64,000 nt of DNA from G965207045 sp965207045 (lineage in GTDB: Bacteria; Pseudomonadota; Alphaproteobacteria; Rickettsiales; Anaplasmataceae): the NCBI GenBank assembly GCA_965207045.1, contig OZ242261.1, forward strand, positions 868,001 to 932,000, read 5' to 3'. The first letter of the stretch is position 1; every line of letters starts with the position of its first letter. The position numbers and the translations under genes were made by a program. Shown here piece after piece: positions 36,824 through 46,500 of the stretch. The notes beneath the pieces are model-generated. The model did not search any database, was not told the DNA's origin, and saw only the letters and a program-made list of their open reading frames with translations.

Positions 36824-37294
36824 ATGTCAAGAAAAAAGAGGGCAAACAGAAGAGTTATTTTAGCTGATTCAAGATTTAATAGTCCTGTAGTAAGCAAATT
36901 TATTAATTTATTAATGAGAAAAGGGAAAAAATCAATAGCTGAGAAGATTTTTTATAGTGCAGTCGAAAAAGCAAGTAAGAAAATTAAAGAAGAGCCGTTA
37001 CGAATATTTACACAAGTCATTGATAATGTCCGCCCATCTGTTGAGGTTTGCGCTCGTAGGTTTGGAGGTGCAACTTATCAAGTTCCTAGAGAGGTTAGTG
37101 ATACTCGCTCTATATCTTTAGCAATGAGATGGATAATACGCTCTACAAATAAAAGAACAGCTTCGCTTGGAGCAGATAGATTATGTTCTGAGATTTGTGA
37201 TGCCTTTAATAATAAAGGTCTAGCTATAAAAATGCGCGATGAAGTACATAAACTTGCAGCAGCTAATAAAGCTTTTTCTCACTTTAAGTGGTAA
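36824..37294 (+). CDS. rpsG: 30S ribosomal protein S7
   Basis: 156 residues, 17 bp after rpsL. MSRKKRANRR start, SRFNSPVVSKFINLLMRKGKKSIAEKI, the RRFGGATYQVPREV loop that contacts 16S rRNA, and the C-terminal DEVHKLAAANKAFSHFKW. Nucleates assembly of the 30S head. Confidence 0.97.
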   Translation: MSRKKRANRRVILADSRFNSPVVSKFINLLMRKGKKSIAEKIFYSAVEKASKKIKEEPLRIFTQVIDNVRPSVEVCARRFGGATYQVPREVSDTRSISLAMRWIIRSTNKRTASLGADRLCSEICDAFNNKGLAIKMRDEVHKLAAANKAFSHFKW

Positions 37295-37300
37295 CAAAAG

Positions 37301-39403
37301 ATGGCTATAACTAGACAGAAATATTTATCCTTATATAGGAATATAGGAATAGGGGCACATATTGATGCTGGAAAGACAACTATCACAGAGCGCATTTTGT
37401 TTTACACAGGTGTACAAAATAGAATAGGAGAAGTTCATGATGGAAATGCTGTTATGGATTGGATGGAACAAGAGCGAGAGCGTGGCATTACTATAACCTC
37501 TGCTGCTACTTCATGTAAGTGGCGCAGTCATTATATCATTAATATTATTGATACACCTGGTCATGTAGATTTTACAATAGAGGTAGAAAGATCTTTGCGA
37601 GTACTGGATGGAGCAATCGCTGTGTTCGATGGTGTTGCAGGAGTTGAACCTCAATCTGAAACTGTTTGGAGACAAGCTGATAAATACAATGTGCCAAGGA
37701 TTTGTTTTATCAATAAGATGGATAGAGTTGGTGCAAATTTTTATAATTGTGTTAATATGATCCGTGATAGGCTTGGAGTAAAACCTATAGTAATGCAGTT
37801 GCCTATTGGTGAAGATAGAAATTTTGTAGGAGTAATTGATTTGGTACAAATGAAATCAATAATCTGGAAAAGCGAAACTATGGGCTCTGAGTTTTGTGTT
37901 GAAGAATTATCTTCTGATATGGCTGATGTTGCAAATAAATACAGATCATACTTAATTGATAATATTGTTGATGTAGATGATTCCTTAATGGAAAAATATA
38001 TAGATGGAGATGAAATTACAACAAAAGAAATAAAAAATTGTATAAGAAAAGGTACAATAGAAGGAACATTTGTGCCTATTTTTTGTGGTTCAGCTTTTAA
38101 AAATAAAGGTATCCAAACTCTTTTAGATGCTGTCGTAGATTACTTACCTTCTCCACTTGATATTGGTTGTGTAGAAGGATTATCTTTTGACAGTAAGGTT
38201 AAAAAGATTGAAATAACAGACAAGGCTTCTTTTGTTGGATTTGCGTTCAAAGTAATGAATGATCAATTTGTTGGCTCTTTAACTTTTGTTCGTATATATT
38301 CTGGTATATTAAAATCTGGAGATGTTTTGCTCAATTCAAACAAGAATACAAAAGAGCGTATAGGACGTGTCTTATTAATGCATGCGAATGCTCGAGAAGA
38401 TTTAAAAGAAGCAAAAGCTGGAGATATAGTAGCGCTGGTTGGATTAAAAAATACTACAACCGGTGATACTTTGTGCTCAATCGACAATGAATCTGTAATT
38501 CTTGAACATATAGAGGTACCTGTTCCAGTAATTGAAATAGCTATCGAACCAAAATCTTCATCTGATCAAGAAAAAATGTCTTTTGCTTTATCGAGATTGG
38601 TTGCCGAAGATCCTTCATTAAAAGTTTCTGTTGATCATGAAAGTGGACAAACAATCTTACATGGAATGGGAGAGCTTCATTTAGAAATAACATGCGATAG
38701 AATGCAAAGAGAATATAATGTAGAAGCAAATATTGGAGCACCAAAGGTAGCTTATAGAGAAGCTTTAACAAAATCTGTTGAAATAGATTATATACATAAA
38801 AAACAGACTGGTGGTGCTGGTCAATTTGCAAGAGTCAAAATATTATTTGAACCAATTGAAAATGATGAAGATAGTAACAATAGTGGTAATTTTGTTTTCG
38901 AAAATAAAATAACTGGTGGTGCTATTCCTAAAGAATATATTCCAGGTGTCGAAAAAGGCCTTAATGCAGCTAAAGAAAGTGGTTTATTAGCAGGCTATCC
39001 AGTAATTAATTTTAGGGCAACACTTTTGGATGGATTGCATCATGATGTTGATTCTAGTGTTCTTGCATTTGAATTGGCTGCAAAAGCAGCATTTAAAGAG
39101 TTGAGAAGTAAAGGCAAGCCAAAACTTTTAGAACCTATTATGTCTGCTGAAGTAATTACACCAGAAGAATATATGGGTACTGTTATTGGCGATATAAATG
39201 GTAGACGTGGGAAAATCGTTGATATATCTGATAAAAACAATGCTAAATTAATCTTGGCTTCTGTTCCGTTATCAAGTATGTTTGGTTATGTAAAGGATTT
39301 GCGCTCAATAACTCAGGGTCGAGCTCAATATAATATGAAATTTTTAAAATATGAGAAAATGCCTGATAGTGTAGCAGAAGATTTGTATGATGATAATAAA
39401 TAA
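37301..39403 (+). CDS. fusA: Elongation factor G
   Basis: Translocation GTPase, 700 residues, 6 bp after rpsG. G1 GIGAHIDAGKTT, switch I ...RERGITITSAATSC, G3 DTPGHVDF, G4 NKMDRVGANF, and domain IV with GGAIPKEYIPGVEKGL. Domain V ends in SITQGRAQYNMKFLKYEKMP. All five domains are present and length is standard. Confidence 0.98.
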   Translation: MAITRQKYLSLYRNIGIGAHIDAGKTTITERILFYTGVQNRIGEVHDGNAVMDWMEQERERGITITSAATSCKWRSHYIINIIDTPGHVDFTIEVERSLRVLDGAIAVFDGVAGVEPQSETVWRQADKYNVPRICFINKMDRVGANFYNCVNMIRDRLGVKPIVMQLPIGEDRNFVGVIDLVQMKSIIWKSETMGSEFCVEELSSDMADVANKYRSYLIDNIVDVDDSLMEKYIDGDEITTKEIKNCIRKGTIEGTFVPIFCGSAFKNKGIQTLLDAVVDYLPSPLDIGCVEGLSFDSKVKKIEITDKASFVGFAFKVMNDQFVGSLTFVRIYSGILKSGDVLLNSNKNTKERIGRVLLMHANAREDLKEAKAGDIVALVGLKNTTTGDTLCSIDNESVILEHIEVPVPVIEIAIEPKSSSDQEKMSFALSRLVAEDPSLKVSVDHESGQTILHGMGELHLEITCDRMQREYNVEANIGAPKVAYREALTKSVEIDYIHKKQTGGAGQFARVKILFEPIENDEDSNNSGNFVFENKITGGAIPKEYIPGVEKGLNAAKESGLLAGYPVINFRATLLDGLHHDVDSSVLAFELAAKAAFKELRSKGKPKLLEPIMSAEVITPEEYMGTVIGDINGRRGKIVDISDKNNAKLILASVPLSSMFGYVKDLRSITQGRAQYNMKFLKYEKMPDSVAEDLYDDNK

Positions 39404-39420
39404 ATAGATGGAGTTAAGTT

Positions 39421-40620
39421 ATGGCATCGAAAGAGAAGTATATAAGAAATAAGCCTCACAAAAATATAGGGACAATAGGTCATGTTGATCATGGTAAGAC
39501 AACGCTTACTGCGGCTATTACTACAGTTTTATCTGAAGAGAAAGATTCTGCTTCTGAGGTTAGAGGTTATGCAGATATAGATAATGCTCCTGAAGAACGT
39601 TCACGCGGAATAACAATCAATACAGCTCATGTAGAATATGAAACAAAAAAGTATCATTATGCGCATGTAGATTGCCCTGGTCATGCTGATTATGTAAAAA
39701 ATATGATAACCGGTGCTGCTCAAATGGATGGTGCTATCTTAGTAGTATCTGCTACTGATGGTGTTATGCCACAAACTAGGGAGCATATACTGCTTGCACG
39801 TCAGGTCGGCGTTTCTTCATTGGTTGTATATCTGAACAAGTGTGATCTTGTTGATGATGATGAATTAATAGAATTAGTTGAGATGGAAGTAAGAGAAGCT
39901 CTGAGTGAGCGTGATTACCCTGGTGAGGATCTTCCAATAATACACGGTTCTGCGCTTCAAGCTTTAGAAGGAGAGAAAAGTGATTATGGTAAAAAATCAA
40001 TATTAGATTTAATGTCTGCAATTGATGAATATATACCTGATCCAGAACGTCCTATTGATGGAAAATTCTATATGCCTATAGAAGATGTTTTTTCTATAGA
40101 AGGTCGTGGTACAGTTGCTACTGGTAGAATTGAGAGTGGTTTTATTGCTGTTGGTGATGAAGTTGAAATAGTAGGTATACGTGACACCGTAAAAACTACT
40201 TGTACTGGAGTTGAAATGTTTAGAAAGATTCTTGATAGGGGTGAAGCTGGTGATAATGTCGGAATTTTGCTTCGTGGCATAAAAAGAAATGAAGTTGAAC
40301 GAGGTCAAGTTTTAGCTGTTCCTGGTTCTGTTACTCCACATAATCAATTTAAAGCAAGTGTTTACATTTTAAAAAAGGAAGAGGGTGGCCGTTGTACATC
40401 TTTCTTCACGAATTATCGTCCCCAATTTTATCTTGGCGCTACCGATGTTACTGGCAAAATTACTTTGCCAGATGATATTCAAATGGTTATGCCAGGTGAT
40501 AATGTTGAGATATTTGTAGAGTTGATATCTCGTATAGCAATGTCTAAAGGATTGCGTTTTGCAATAAGAGAGGGTGGAAGGACTATAGGAGCTGGTATGG
40601 TGTTAGAGATTCAGGGGTGA
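39421..40620 (+). CDS. tuf: Elongation factor Tu
   Basis: 399 residues. G1 GTIGHVDHGKTTL, switch I PEERSRGITI, G3 DCPGHADYVKNMITGAAQ, G4 NKCDLVD, G5 SALQALEG. Domains II and III follow with VGIRDT, RGEAGDNVGILLRGI and the terminal IREGGRTIGAGMV. Delivers aminoacyl-tRNA to the A site. Relatives often carry a second tuf elsewhere; only this one is in the window. Followed at 24 bp by tRNA-Trp. Confidence 0.98.
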   Translation: MASKEKYIRNKPHKNIGTIGHVDHGKTTLTAAITTVLSEEKDSASEVRGYADIDNAPEERSRGITINTAHVEYETKKYHYAHVDCPGHADYVKNMITGAAQMDGAILVVSATDGVMPQTREHILLARQVGVSSLVVYLNKCDLVDDDELIELVEMEVREALSERDYPGEDLPIIHGSALQALEGEKSDYGKKSILDLMSAIDEYIPDPERPIDGKFYMPIEDVFSIEGRGTVATGRIESGFIAVGDEVEIVGIRDTVKTTCTGVEMFRKILDRGEAGDNVGILLRGIKRNEVERGQVLAVPGSVTPHNQFKASVYILKKEEGGRCTSFFTNYRPQFYLGATDVTGKITLPDDIQMVMPGDNVEIFVELISRIAMSKGLRFAIREGGRTIGAGMVLEIQG

Positions 40621-40643
40621 TTGTTTGTTTTTAAAAGTGAATT

Positions 40644-40716
40644 AGGAGTATAGCTCAATTGGTAGAGCGTTGGTCTCCAAAACCAAAGGCTGTGGGTTCG
40701 ATTCCCTCTGCTCCTG
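40644..40716 (+). tRNA. trnW: tRNA-Trp (anticodon CCA)
   Basis: Cloverleaf read by eye: acceptor AGGAGTA pairs with TGCTCCT, D arm GCTC...GAGC, anticodon stem TTGGT/ACCAA around loop CTCCAAA (CCA at 676-679 region), T loop TTCGATT on a five-pair stem with one T-T mismatch, discriminator G. No encoded 3' CCA. Placement between tuf and secE is the conserved bacterial arrangement. Confidence 0.95.
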
Positions 40717-40733
40717 CTTTATATTATTTTTAT

Positions 40734-40919
40734 ATGTTTTCTTTTTTGTCTTATTTTTGTGATAATATTGTTCAGGAATGGAAAAATGTTGTCTGGGTTA
40801 GTTTTAAAAAGTCTCTTTTTTTGTTATTTACTGTACTTATATGTGTAACTGTGTTATCCTCCTTCTTTGCTTTTATTGATTTTATCTTCATATCTCTAAT
40901 CAATTATATTGTAAATTAG
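40734..40919 (+). CDS. secE: Preprotein translocase subunit SecE
   Basis: 61 residues from the ATG at 40734. The open frame extends back through the tRNA, which cannot be coding. A single-helix SecE: amphipathic segment IVQEWKNVVWVSFKKSLFL (the conserved ..E..KV.WPS. motif, with WVSF replacing WPS) followed by one membrane helix (FTVLICVTVLSSFFAFIDFIF). Clamps SecY in the translocon. Identity rests on size, motif and position between trnW and nusG. Confidence 0.9.
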   Translation: MFSFLSYFCDNIVQEWKNVVWVSFKKSLFLLFTVLICVTVLSSFFAFIDFIFISLINYIVN

Positions 40920-40922
40920 CCT

Positions 40923-41483
40923 ATGGACACCTCTTATAAATGGTATATATTACAAGTCAAGTCTGGTTCTGAGCATGTTGCTCTAAAAATCATTAAAAAA
41001 ATCATTAAAGATGAAATTGAAACTTGCAATTCAAAAGAAAGTTACATAAAAGACATAAAAGAAGTATTTTTACCAGTTAGCAATAATAAAACAGGTGATT
41101 TTGAGACTAAATCTAAGTCCAGATTAATGCCCGGTTATATTTTTGTAAAAATGAACATGAATGAAAACAGCTCACGTAATATTTTATCTATTCCTTCTGT
41201 TTCGAGGTTTTTAGGTGATTACAATAAAGGCGCTAAAGTTGTCTCTGATGATGAAATTGAAAGAATAAAGAAGAGAATCTCAAATATTCAAGGATCAAAT
41301 GATAGTTATAATTCATCTTTTACAGTTGGAGATAAAATCAAAGTAACAGATGGGCCTTTTAAAAATTTTACTGGCAAGATAGAAAGTATAGATTATGATA
41401 AAAATATGATGAGAGTTTCGATTATGATTTTCGGTCGTTCCACCCCTGTTGATTTAGAAATAGAAAAAGTAAAAAAAGGATAG
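40923..41483 (+). CDS. nusG: Transcription termination/antitermination protein NusG
   Basis: 186 residues, 3 bp after secE. N-terminal NGN domain (KWYILQVKSGSEHVALKII ... SRLMPGYIFVKM ... SVSRFLG) and a C-terminal KOW domain (FTVGDKIKVTDGPFKNFTGKIESID ... MIFGRSTPVDLEIEKV). Couples RNA polymerase to Rho and to the ribosome. Confidence 0.96.
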   Translation: MDTSYKWYILQVKSGSEHVALKIIKKIIKDEIETCNSKESYIKDIKEVFLPVSNNKTGDFETKSKSRLMPGYIFVKMNMNENSSRNILSIPSVSRFLGDYNKGAKVVSDDEIERIKKRISNIQGSNDSYNSSFTVGDKIKVTDGPFKNFTGKIESIDYDKNMMRVSIMIFGRSTPVDLEIEKVKKG

Positions 41484-41485
41484 AA

Positions 41486-41926
41486 ATGTTTGTAAAAAAG
41501 TCAAATATAGTAGAAATAATAAAGATGAAGTTGAAGGTTGGTCAATCTGCCCCTACTCCGTCTATCTCATCTGTTTTAGGTCCTAGAGGCATTAACCCTA
41601 TGAAATTCTTACAAGAGTTTAATTCCTCTTTCCAAGATAAACAGAGTTATGAAGTTATAGTAAATGTACAAATCCACAAAGATAAGACTTTTAAAATTGT
41701 TCTCAAGGGTCGGCCTTCTTCCCAATTAATAAAGGAAGCAATAAATTTACCTAAAGGTTCATCTACACCAGGAAAAGATCAGAAAGGTATTATAACAATG
41801 GATCAGCTACATAAAATAGCAAAATTAAAAATTGAAAATATACATAGTAAAAATATTGATGGTGTGATAAGAATGCTAATAGGAACCGCACGTTCAATCG
41901 GTGTTGATGTGGTTGATAATGTTTAA
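41486..41926 (+). CDS. rplK: 50S ribosomal protein L11
   Basis: 146 residues. N-terminal KLKVGQSAPTPSISSVLGPRGINPMKFLQEFN and C-terminal LPKGSSTPGKDQKGIITMDQLHKIAKLK...RSIGVDV. Forms the GTPase-associated centre. The classical P-G-x-P hinge is present as VGQSAPTPS with Ser replacing the usual Ala/Pro at one position. Start ATG has an AAAGGA binding site inside the nusG end. Confidence 0.95.
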   Translation: MFVKKSNIVEIIKMKLKVGQSAPTPSISSVLGPRGINPMKFLQEFNSSFQDKQSYEVIVNVQIHKDKTFKIVLKGRPSSQLIKEAINLPKGSSTPGKDQKGIITMDQLHKIAKLKIENIHSKNIDGVIRMLIGTARSIGVDVVDNV

Positions 41927-41938
41927 TTTCGTTTTTTA

Positions 41939-42574
41939 ATGTCTATGTTAAATGTAAAGGAAAGTTTGAGAAAAGTTGTTTCTTCTGCTAGTGCTAATTT
42001 CTCTGAATCTGTAGATCTTGCAGTTATGTTAAATAAAGGAATTAAAGGAAGTATTAAGAGCTTTGTCGATTTACCTCATAGTACAGGTAAGAATGTGACA
42101 ATAGGTGTATTCGCAGAAAAAGATGATTGTCAATCCGCACTAGATGCAGGAGCAAATGTAGTAGGAAAGGATGACCTAATTCAAAAAATATTAAACGATA
42201 ATTTGCTGTGTGACTGGTTTATTGCTCCTCCAAGCCTTATGCAATTAGTTGCTAAAGTATCAAAGATTTTAGGTCCAAAGGGCATCATGCCGAATCCAAA
42301 ATTAGGGACTGTAACAAATAAATTTATTGATATTATTAAAAAGATAAGGCAAGGTCGCATAAGATATAAATCAGATGCACATAATATTATTCATGTTAAG
42401 ATTGGAAATGTAGCTTGTAAACTTGATACATTACAAGATAATTTACACGAGGTTTTAAATTCAATTTCTTCTACTGTGTCTGCAAATAACGCCAAAGCAA
42501 AAGTTTCTATATTTAATAAAGTTTATATAAATACTACAATGAGTAAAGGTTCCGTGTTATTGAAAATGAGTTAA
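41939..42574 (+). CDS. rplA: 50S ribosomal protein L1
   Basis: 211 residues, about 15-20 shorter than most L1 proteins because the N-terminal arm is trimmed (it starts directly at LNVKESLRKVVSSASANFSESVDLAV). The body is normal: FVDLPHSTGKNVTIGVFA, GANVVGKDDLIQKI, FIAPPSLMQLVAKVSKILGPKGIMPNPKLGTVT, and C-terminal INTTMSKGSVLL. Also the usual autogenous repressor of this operon. Confidence 0.95.
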   Translation: MSMLNVKESLRKVVSSASANFSESVDLAVMLNKGIKGSIKSFVDLPHSTGKNVTIGVFAEKDDCQSALDAGANVVGKDDLIQKILNDNLLCDWFIAPPSLMQLVAKVSKILGPKGIMPNPKLGTVTNKFIDIIKKIRQGRIRYKSDAHNIIHVKIGNVACKLDTLQDNLHEVLNSISSTVSANNAKAKVSIFNKVYINTTMSKGSVLLKMS

Positions 42575-42593
42575 TTATTGGAGTTATAGGGTT

Positions 42594-43103
42594 GTGAAAA
42601 AAGAAAAAAAGAGAACTTTAATTGAAGATATCAGATCTATTTTTGCAAATTTTTCTGTTGTTATTATCGCTAACTTGAGCAAAATAGACGCTACAGAGTT
42701 TAATTTATTGCGTAGTGCATTATGGATTGCACATTCTGATTTAAAAATAGCAAAAAACAGTTTATTAAAAATAGTTTTATCAGATCATTGCTATGCTGAA
42801 ATTGCAAAAAAATTAAATAAGGAAGTCGGTATATTCTATTCTAATGACGTTGTATCCTTATCTAAGCTGTTGTATACTTTTACAAAAGGTGATGATAGAA
42901 TCAGTGTCATTAACATGGTTTATGAAAACTCTGTGTTTTGTCAAGATAAAATTAAAAAAATAGCTTCTCTACCTGATATACTGACTGTGCAGTCCCAGTT
43001 GATAAGTATGTTAAATTATGGTGTTGGTACTAAGTTATCGCACATTCTTAAGTACACTCAAACACAAATATTTAATGCAGCAAAATTTTGTGCTAATGAT
43101 TAA
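42594..43103 (+). CDS. rplJ: 50S ribosomal protein L10
   Basis: 169 residues. Starts at GTG (42594) with a GGAG at 42580-42583. N-terminal KKEKKRTLIEDIRSIFANFSVVIIANLSKIDATEFNLLRSAL and a central KIAKNSLLKIVL match L10; the C-terminal helix is the L7/L12 docking arm. Stalk base protein. Sequence is divergent but position before rplL is decisive. Confidence 0.93.
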   Translation: MKKEKKRTLIEDIRSIFANFSVVIIANLSKIDATEFNLLRSALWIAHSDLKIAKNSLLKIVLSDHCYAEIAKKLNKEVGIFYSNDVVSLSKLLYTFTKGDDRISVINMVYENSVFCQDKIKKIASLPDILTVQSQLISMLNYGVGTKLSHILKYTQTQIFNAAKFCAND

Positions 43104-43135
43104 TTTGGTATTATTTTATTAAAAAGGAGATAAAT

Positions 43136-43552
43136 ATGATTGATAAGAAAAATGATGTGCCTGCTTTGGCTGAACTTCTATGTAATTTGAGTTTGATTGA
43201 AGCAAGTCAATTAGCTGATATGCTAAAAGAAAAGCTCAACATACAAGATGTACCCATGAATATAGCTGCAGCAGCTCCAGTGAACTCTTGTTCCGAAGAT
43301 GAAGATGAACAAAGTTCAGGAAAAAAAGAGTTTTCTCTAATATTGAAATCTTTTGATTCAACAAAAAAAGCTAAAGCTATAAAAGCTTTACGTGACATAA
43401 AGAAAAAAGAAGGGAGTGATATAGGCGTAAAAGAAGCAAAGGATTTGGTTGAATCAGCACCAATAAAAGTATGTGAGAATATACCCGAAGAAAAAGCTGC
43501 TGAATATATTAGTTTATTCAAAGAAGCTGGCGCTGAAGCTCAGACTGAATAA
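43136..43552 (+). CDS. rplL: 50S ribosomal protein L7/L12
   Basis: 138 residues with an AAGGAGA binding site. N-terminal dimerisation helix pair (VPALAELLCNLSLIEASQLADMLKEKL), an Ala/Asp/Glu hinge (SEDEDEQ), and the conserved C-terminal domain (EFSLILKSFDSTKKAKAIKALRDIKK ... GVKEAKDLVESAP). Multi-copy stalk protein recruiting translational GTPases. Confidence 0.96.
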   Translation: MIDKKNDVPALAELLCNLSLIEASQLADMLKEKLNIQDVPMNIAAAAPVNSCSEDEDEQSSGKKEFSLILKSFDSTKKAKAIKALRDIKKKEGSDIGVKEAKDLVESAPIKVCENIPEEKAAEYISLFKEAGAEAQTE

Positions 43553-43556
43553 AATC

Positions 43557-46500
43557 ATGCCTCTATTTGATATTAATGAGTTAGTCTCATTTTCATGTAT
43601 TTCTTTTTCATCAGATGATCCTTTTAGTGCTTGCATCTTTCCTGATCTAATCAAGATTCAGCAAGATTCTTACAAGCTTTTTATTTATGGGGACATAGAA
43701 AGAGGTGGTAAAAGTGGTCTATATAACACATTTAACTCTATATTCCCCATTAAAGAAATTTCCGGAAGAGCTGCGTTAGAATTTGTAGATTGTAAATTAG
43801 GTGATATTAAGTATAGTGAATACGAATGTATAAAACGCGGTGTTACCTATTCTTCTCCACTTAGAGCTCTATTAAGGTTAATTGTATGGGATTCTGATGC
43901 TGAAGTAAAAGAAAACGTTATAAAAAATATTAAAGAGCAAGAAGTATATATAGGTGACATACCTATGATGACAAGCAAAGGCACTTTTATAATTAACGGC
44001 ATAGAAAGAGTAGTTGTATCTCAATTACATAGATCTCCTGGAATTTTTTTTGATTACAACAAAAGCAAATCATATGACTCCAAGCTATCTTATATAGCTA
44101 AAATTATACCTTATCGTGGTTCCTGGCTTGATTTTGAGTTTAGTAGTAAAGGTTTACTCTTTTTTCGGATAGATAAGAAAAAGAAATTACCCATAATGGT
44201 TTTGCTTAAATCTTTGGGATTATCCAATGTTGACATTCTGAGAACCTTTTACAAAAAAATTACATATAAAAGAAGTAATAAGGGATGGTTATGGTCTTTA
44301 AACGAGGATTATATCGGTGTAAAATTAAAAATCGATTTAGTAGATGTAAATAATGGTAACATAATTCATCCGGCTGGTACTTATTTAAGTAAAAATAAAG
44401 TAGATAAGCTTTGCAAAGATGGTGATAAAGAATTTGTTGTATCTGAAACTGACTTACATTCAGTTTATTTAGCTGAAGATATTGTGTATCAGTCAGAAAT
44501 AATTGCTTCCGCAGGGCAAAAAATAACACCAGAAATTTTTCAAAGGTTAAAAATATATAATATTGATTTTTTTTATGCTGTTAATACAAATAACAAATTT
44601 ACAACATTGATACTCAACTCTATAATTGCAAATCTTGATATGTCTTATCAAGATGCATTATTTGAAATTTACAATGTAGTGAGACCAGGTGAATCACCAA
44701 GTTTAGAATCAGCTAAGTTGTTGTTTCATGAAGTGTTTTTTGACAGTAACAAGTACGACTTGTCTTATATTGGACGAATGAAGATAGGTCAGAGATTTAA
44801 TGTGCCTTGGAATGAAAATGAAACAATTTTAAAGCAGGAAGATATAATTCTTACAATAAAAGAATTAGCCCTCATTCATAATGGATATCATGATACTGAT
44901 GATATAGATAGTTTGAGCAATAGAAGAGTGCGATCTGTTGGCGAATTTATTGAAAATCAACTCAGAATCGGTTTGGTAAGAATGCATAAGATAATTTCTG
45001 AGTATATGCCAGCTGTTGATATAGATACAGTCATGCCATTTGATCTTGTCAACTCTAAAATATTAATTGCAGTTATAAAAGAATTTTTTGTCTCGTCACC
45101 TCTTTCTCAGTTTATGGATCAAACTAATCCTTTATCAGAGATTACTCATAAAAGAAGGTTATCAGCCCTTGGTCCTGGTGGTTTAAATAGGGAAAGAGCT
45201 GGGTTTGAAGTAAGAGATGTTCATACTAGTCATCGAGGGCGTTTATGTCCTATAGACAGTCCTGAAGGACAAAAAGTTGGGTTAGTCCATAGCTTATCAA
45301 CATGTGCGCGTATTAATAAATATGGCTTTATTGAAGCACCTTATAGAAAAGTAATAAATGGTGTTGTAACAGACACAATTGAATATTTATCATCAGTAAA
45401 TGAGAATGCTTGTAAAATAGCACAATCTAACGCTCTTGTAGATGAAAATAATCATTTTGTTGACAGTATTGTTTCTTGCAGATATGCAAATGAAATTACT
45501 GGAGTAAAACCTGAAGAAGTTGACTATATAGATCTTACTCCTAAACAAATAGTTTCTGTAGCAGCTTCTCTTATCCCTTTCTTAGAAAACAATGACGCTA
45601 ATAGAGCGCTTATGGGTTCTAATATGCAACGCCAAGCTGTACCATTATTAAATTCTCAAGCAGCTTTAGTAGGGACTGGTATGGAATCTCTTATAGCAAG
45701 AGGTTCTGGAACGTTAATTGTAGCAAAAAATGATGGTCACGTTACTTACGTCAACTCTAGTATGATCACAATTAGTTCTTATAAAAAAGGCTTTCATACA
45801 GACAATTACAATTTATGTAAGTACTACAAATCAAATGATAATACTCTTATTAACCAGAGGCCTATAGTAAACGTTGGCGATTACGTAAAAGCAGGTGATG
45901 TTATAGCTGACGGTGTTGCAACTGATAAGGGTGAACTTGCATTAGGGTGCAATTTAACAGTTGCCTTTATGTCATGGAAGGGTTACAATTTTGAAGATTC
46001 AATAGTTATTTCTAACAGAGTTATCGAAGATGATCTTCTTACCTCGATTCACATAGAAGAGTTTGAGTGTGTAGTACGTGATACACGTTTAGGACCAGAA
46101 GAAATAACTCGTGACATTCCAAATATAGGAGAAGAATTTTTATGCAATTTAGATGAATATGGTATAGCACACGTTGGTGCCGAGGTTGAGGAAGGAGATA
46201 TTTTAGTTGGAAAAGTAACACCTAAGAGTGAATCCTTAGTCACTCCAGAAGAAAAGCTTTTACGTGCAATATTTGGGGAAAAAGCAATTGATATGCGTGA
46301 CACTTCGCTATATCTGCCACCTGGAATCTCTGGTAAGATAATTGATGTAAGAATTATGTTGCGTAGAGGAATTGAGCATGATGGCAGAGTTGCTCTGATT
46401 GAAAAGCAGCAATTAGATACAATTAATAAGCAGTGGAAATGCGAAAAAAATGTTCTATATGACTATACTTATGTAATATTAAAGGACTTGTTGCTTAATC

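Noticed and set aside
40659..40733. N-terminal extension of secE
   Set aside because: The extra residues would be encoded by tRNA-Trp; the ATG at 40734 gives a normal SecE.
43473..43556. N-terminal extension of rpoB into rplL
   Set aside because: It overlaps conserved L7/L12 sequence in another frame, and the ATG at 43557 matches the usual RpoB start.
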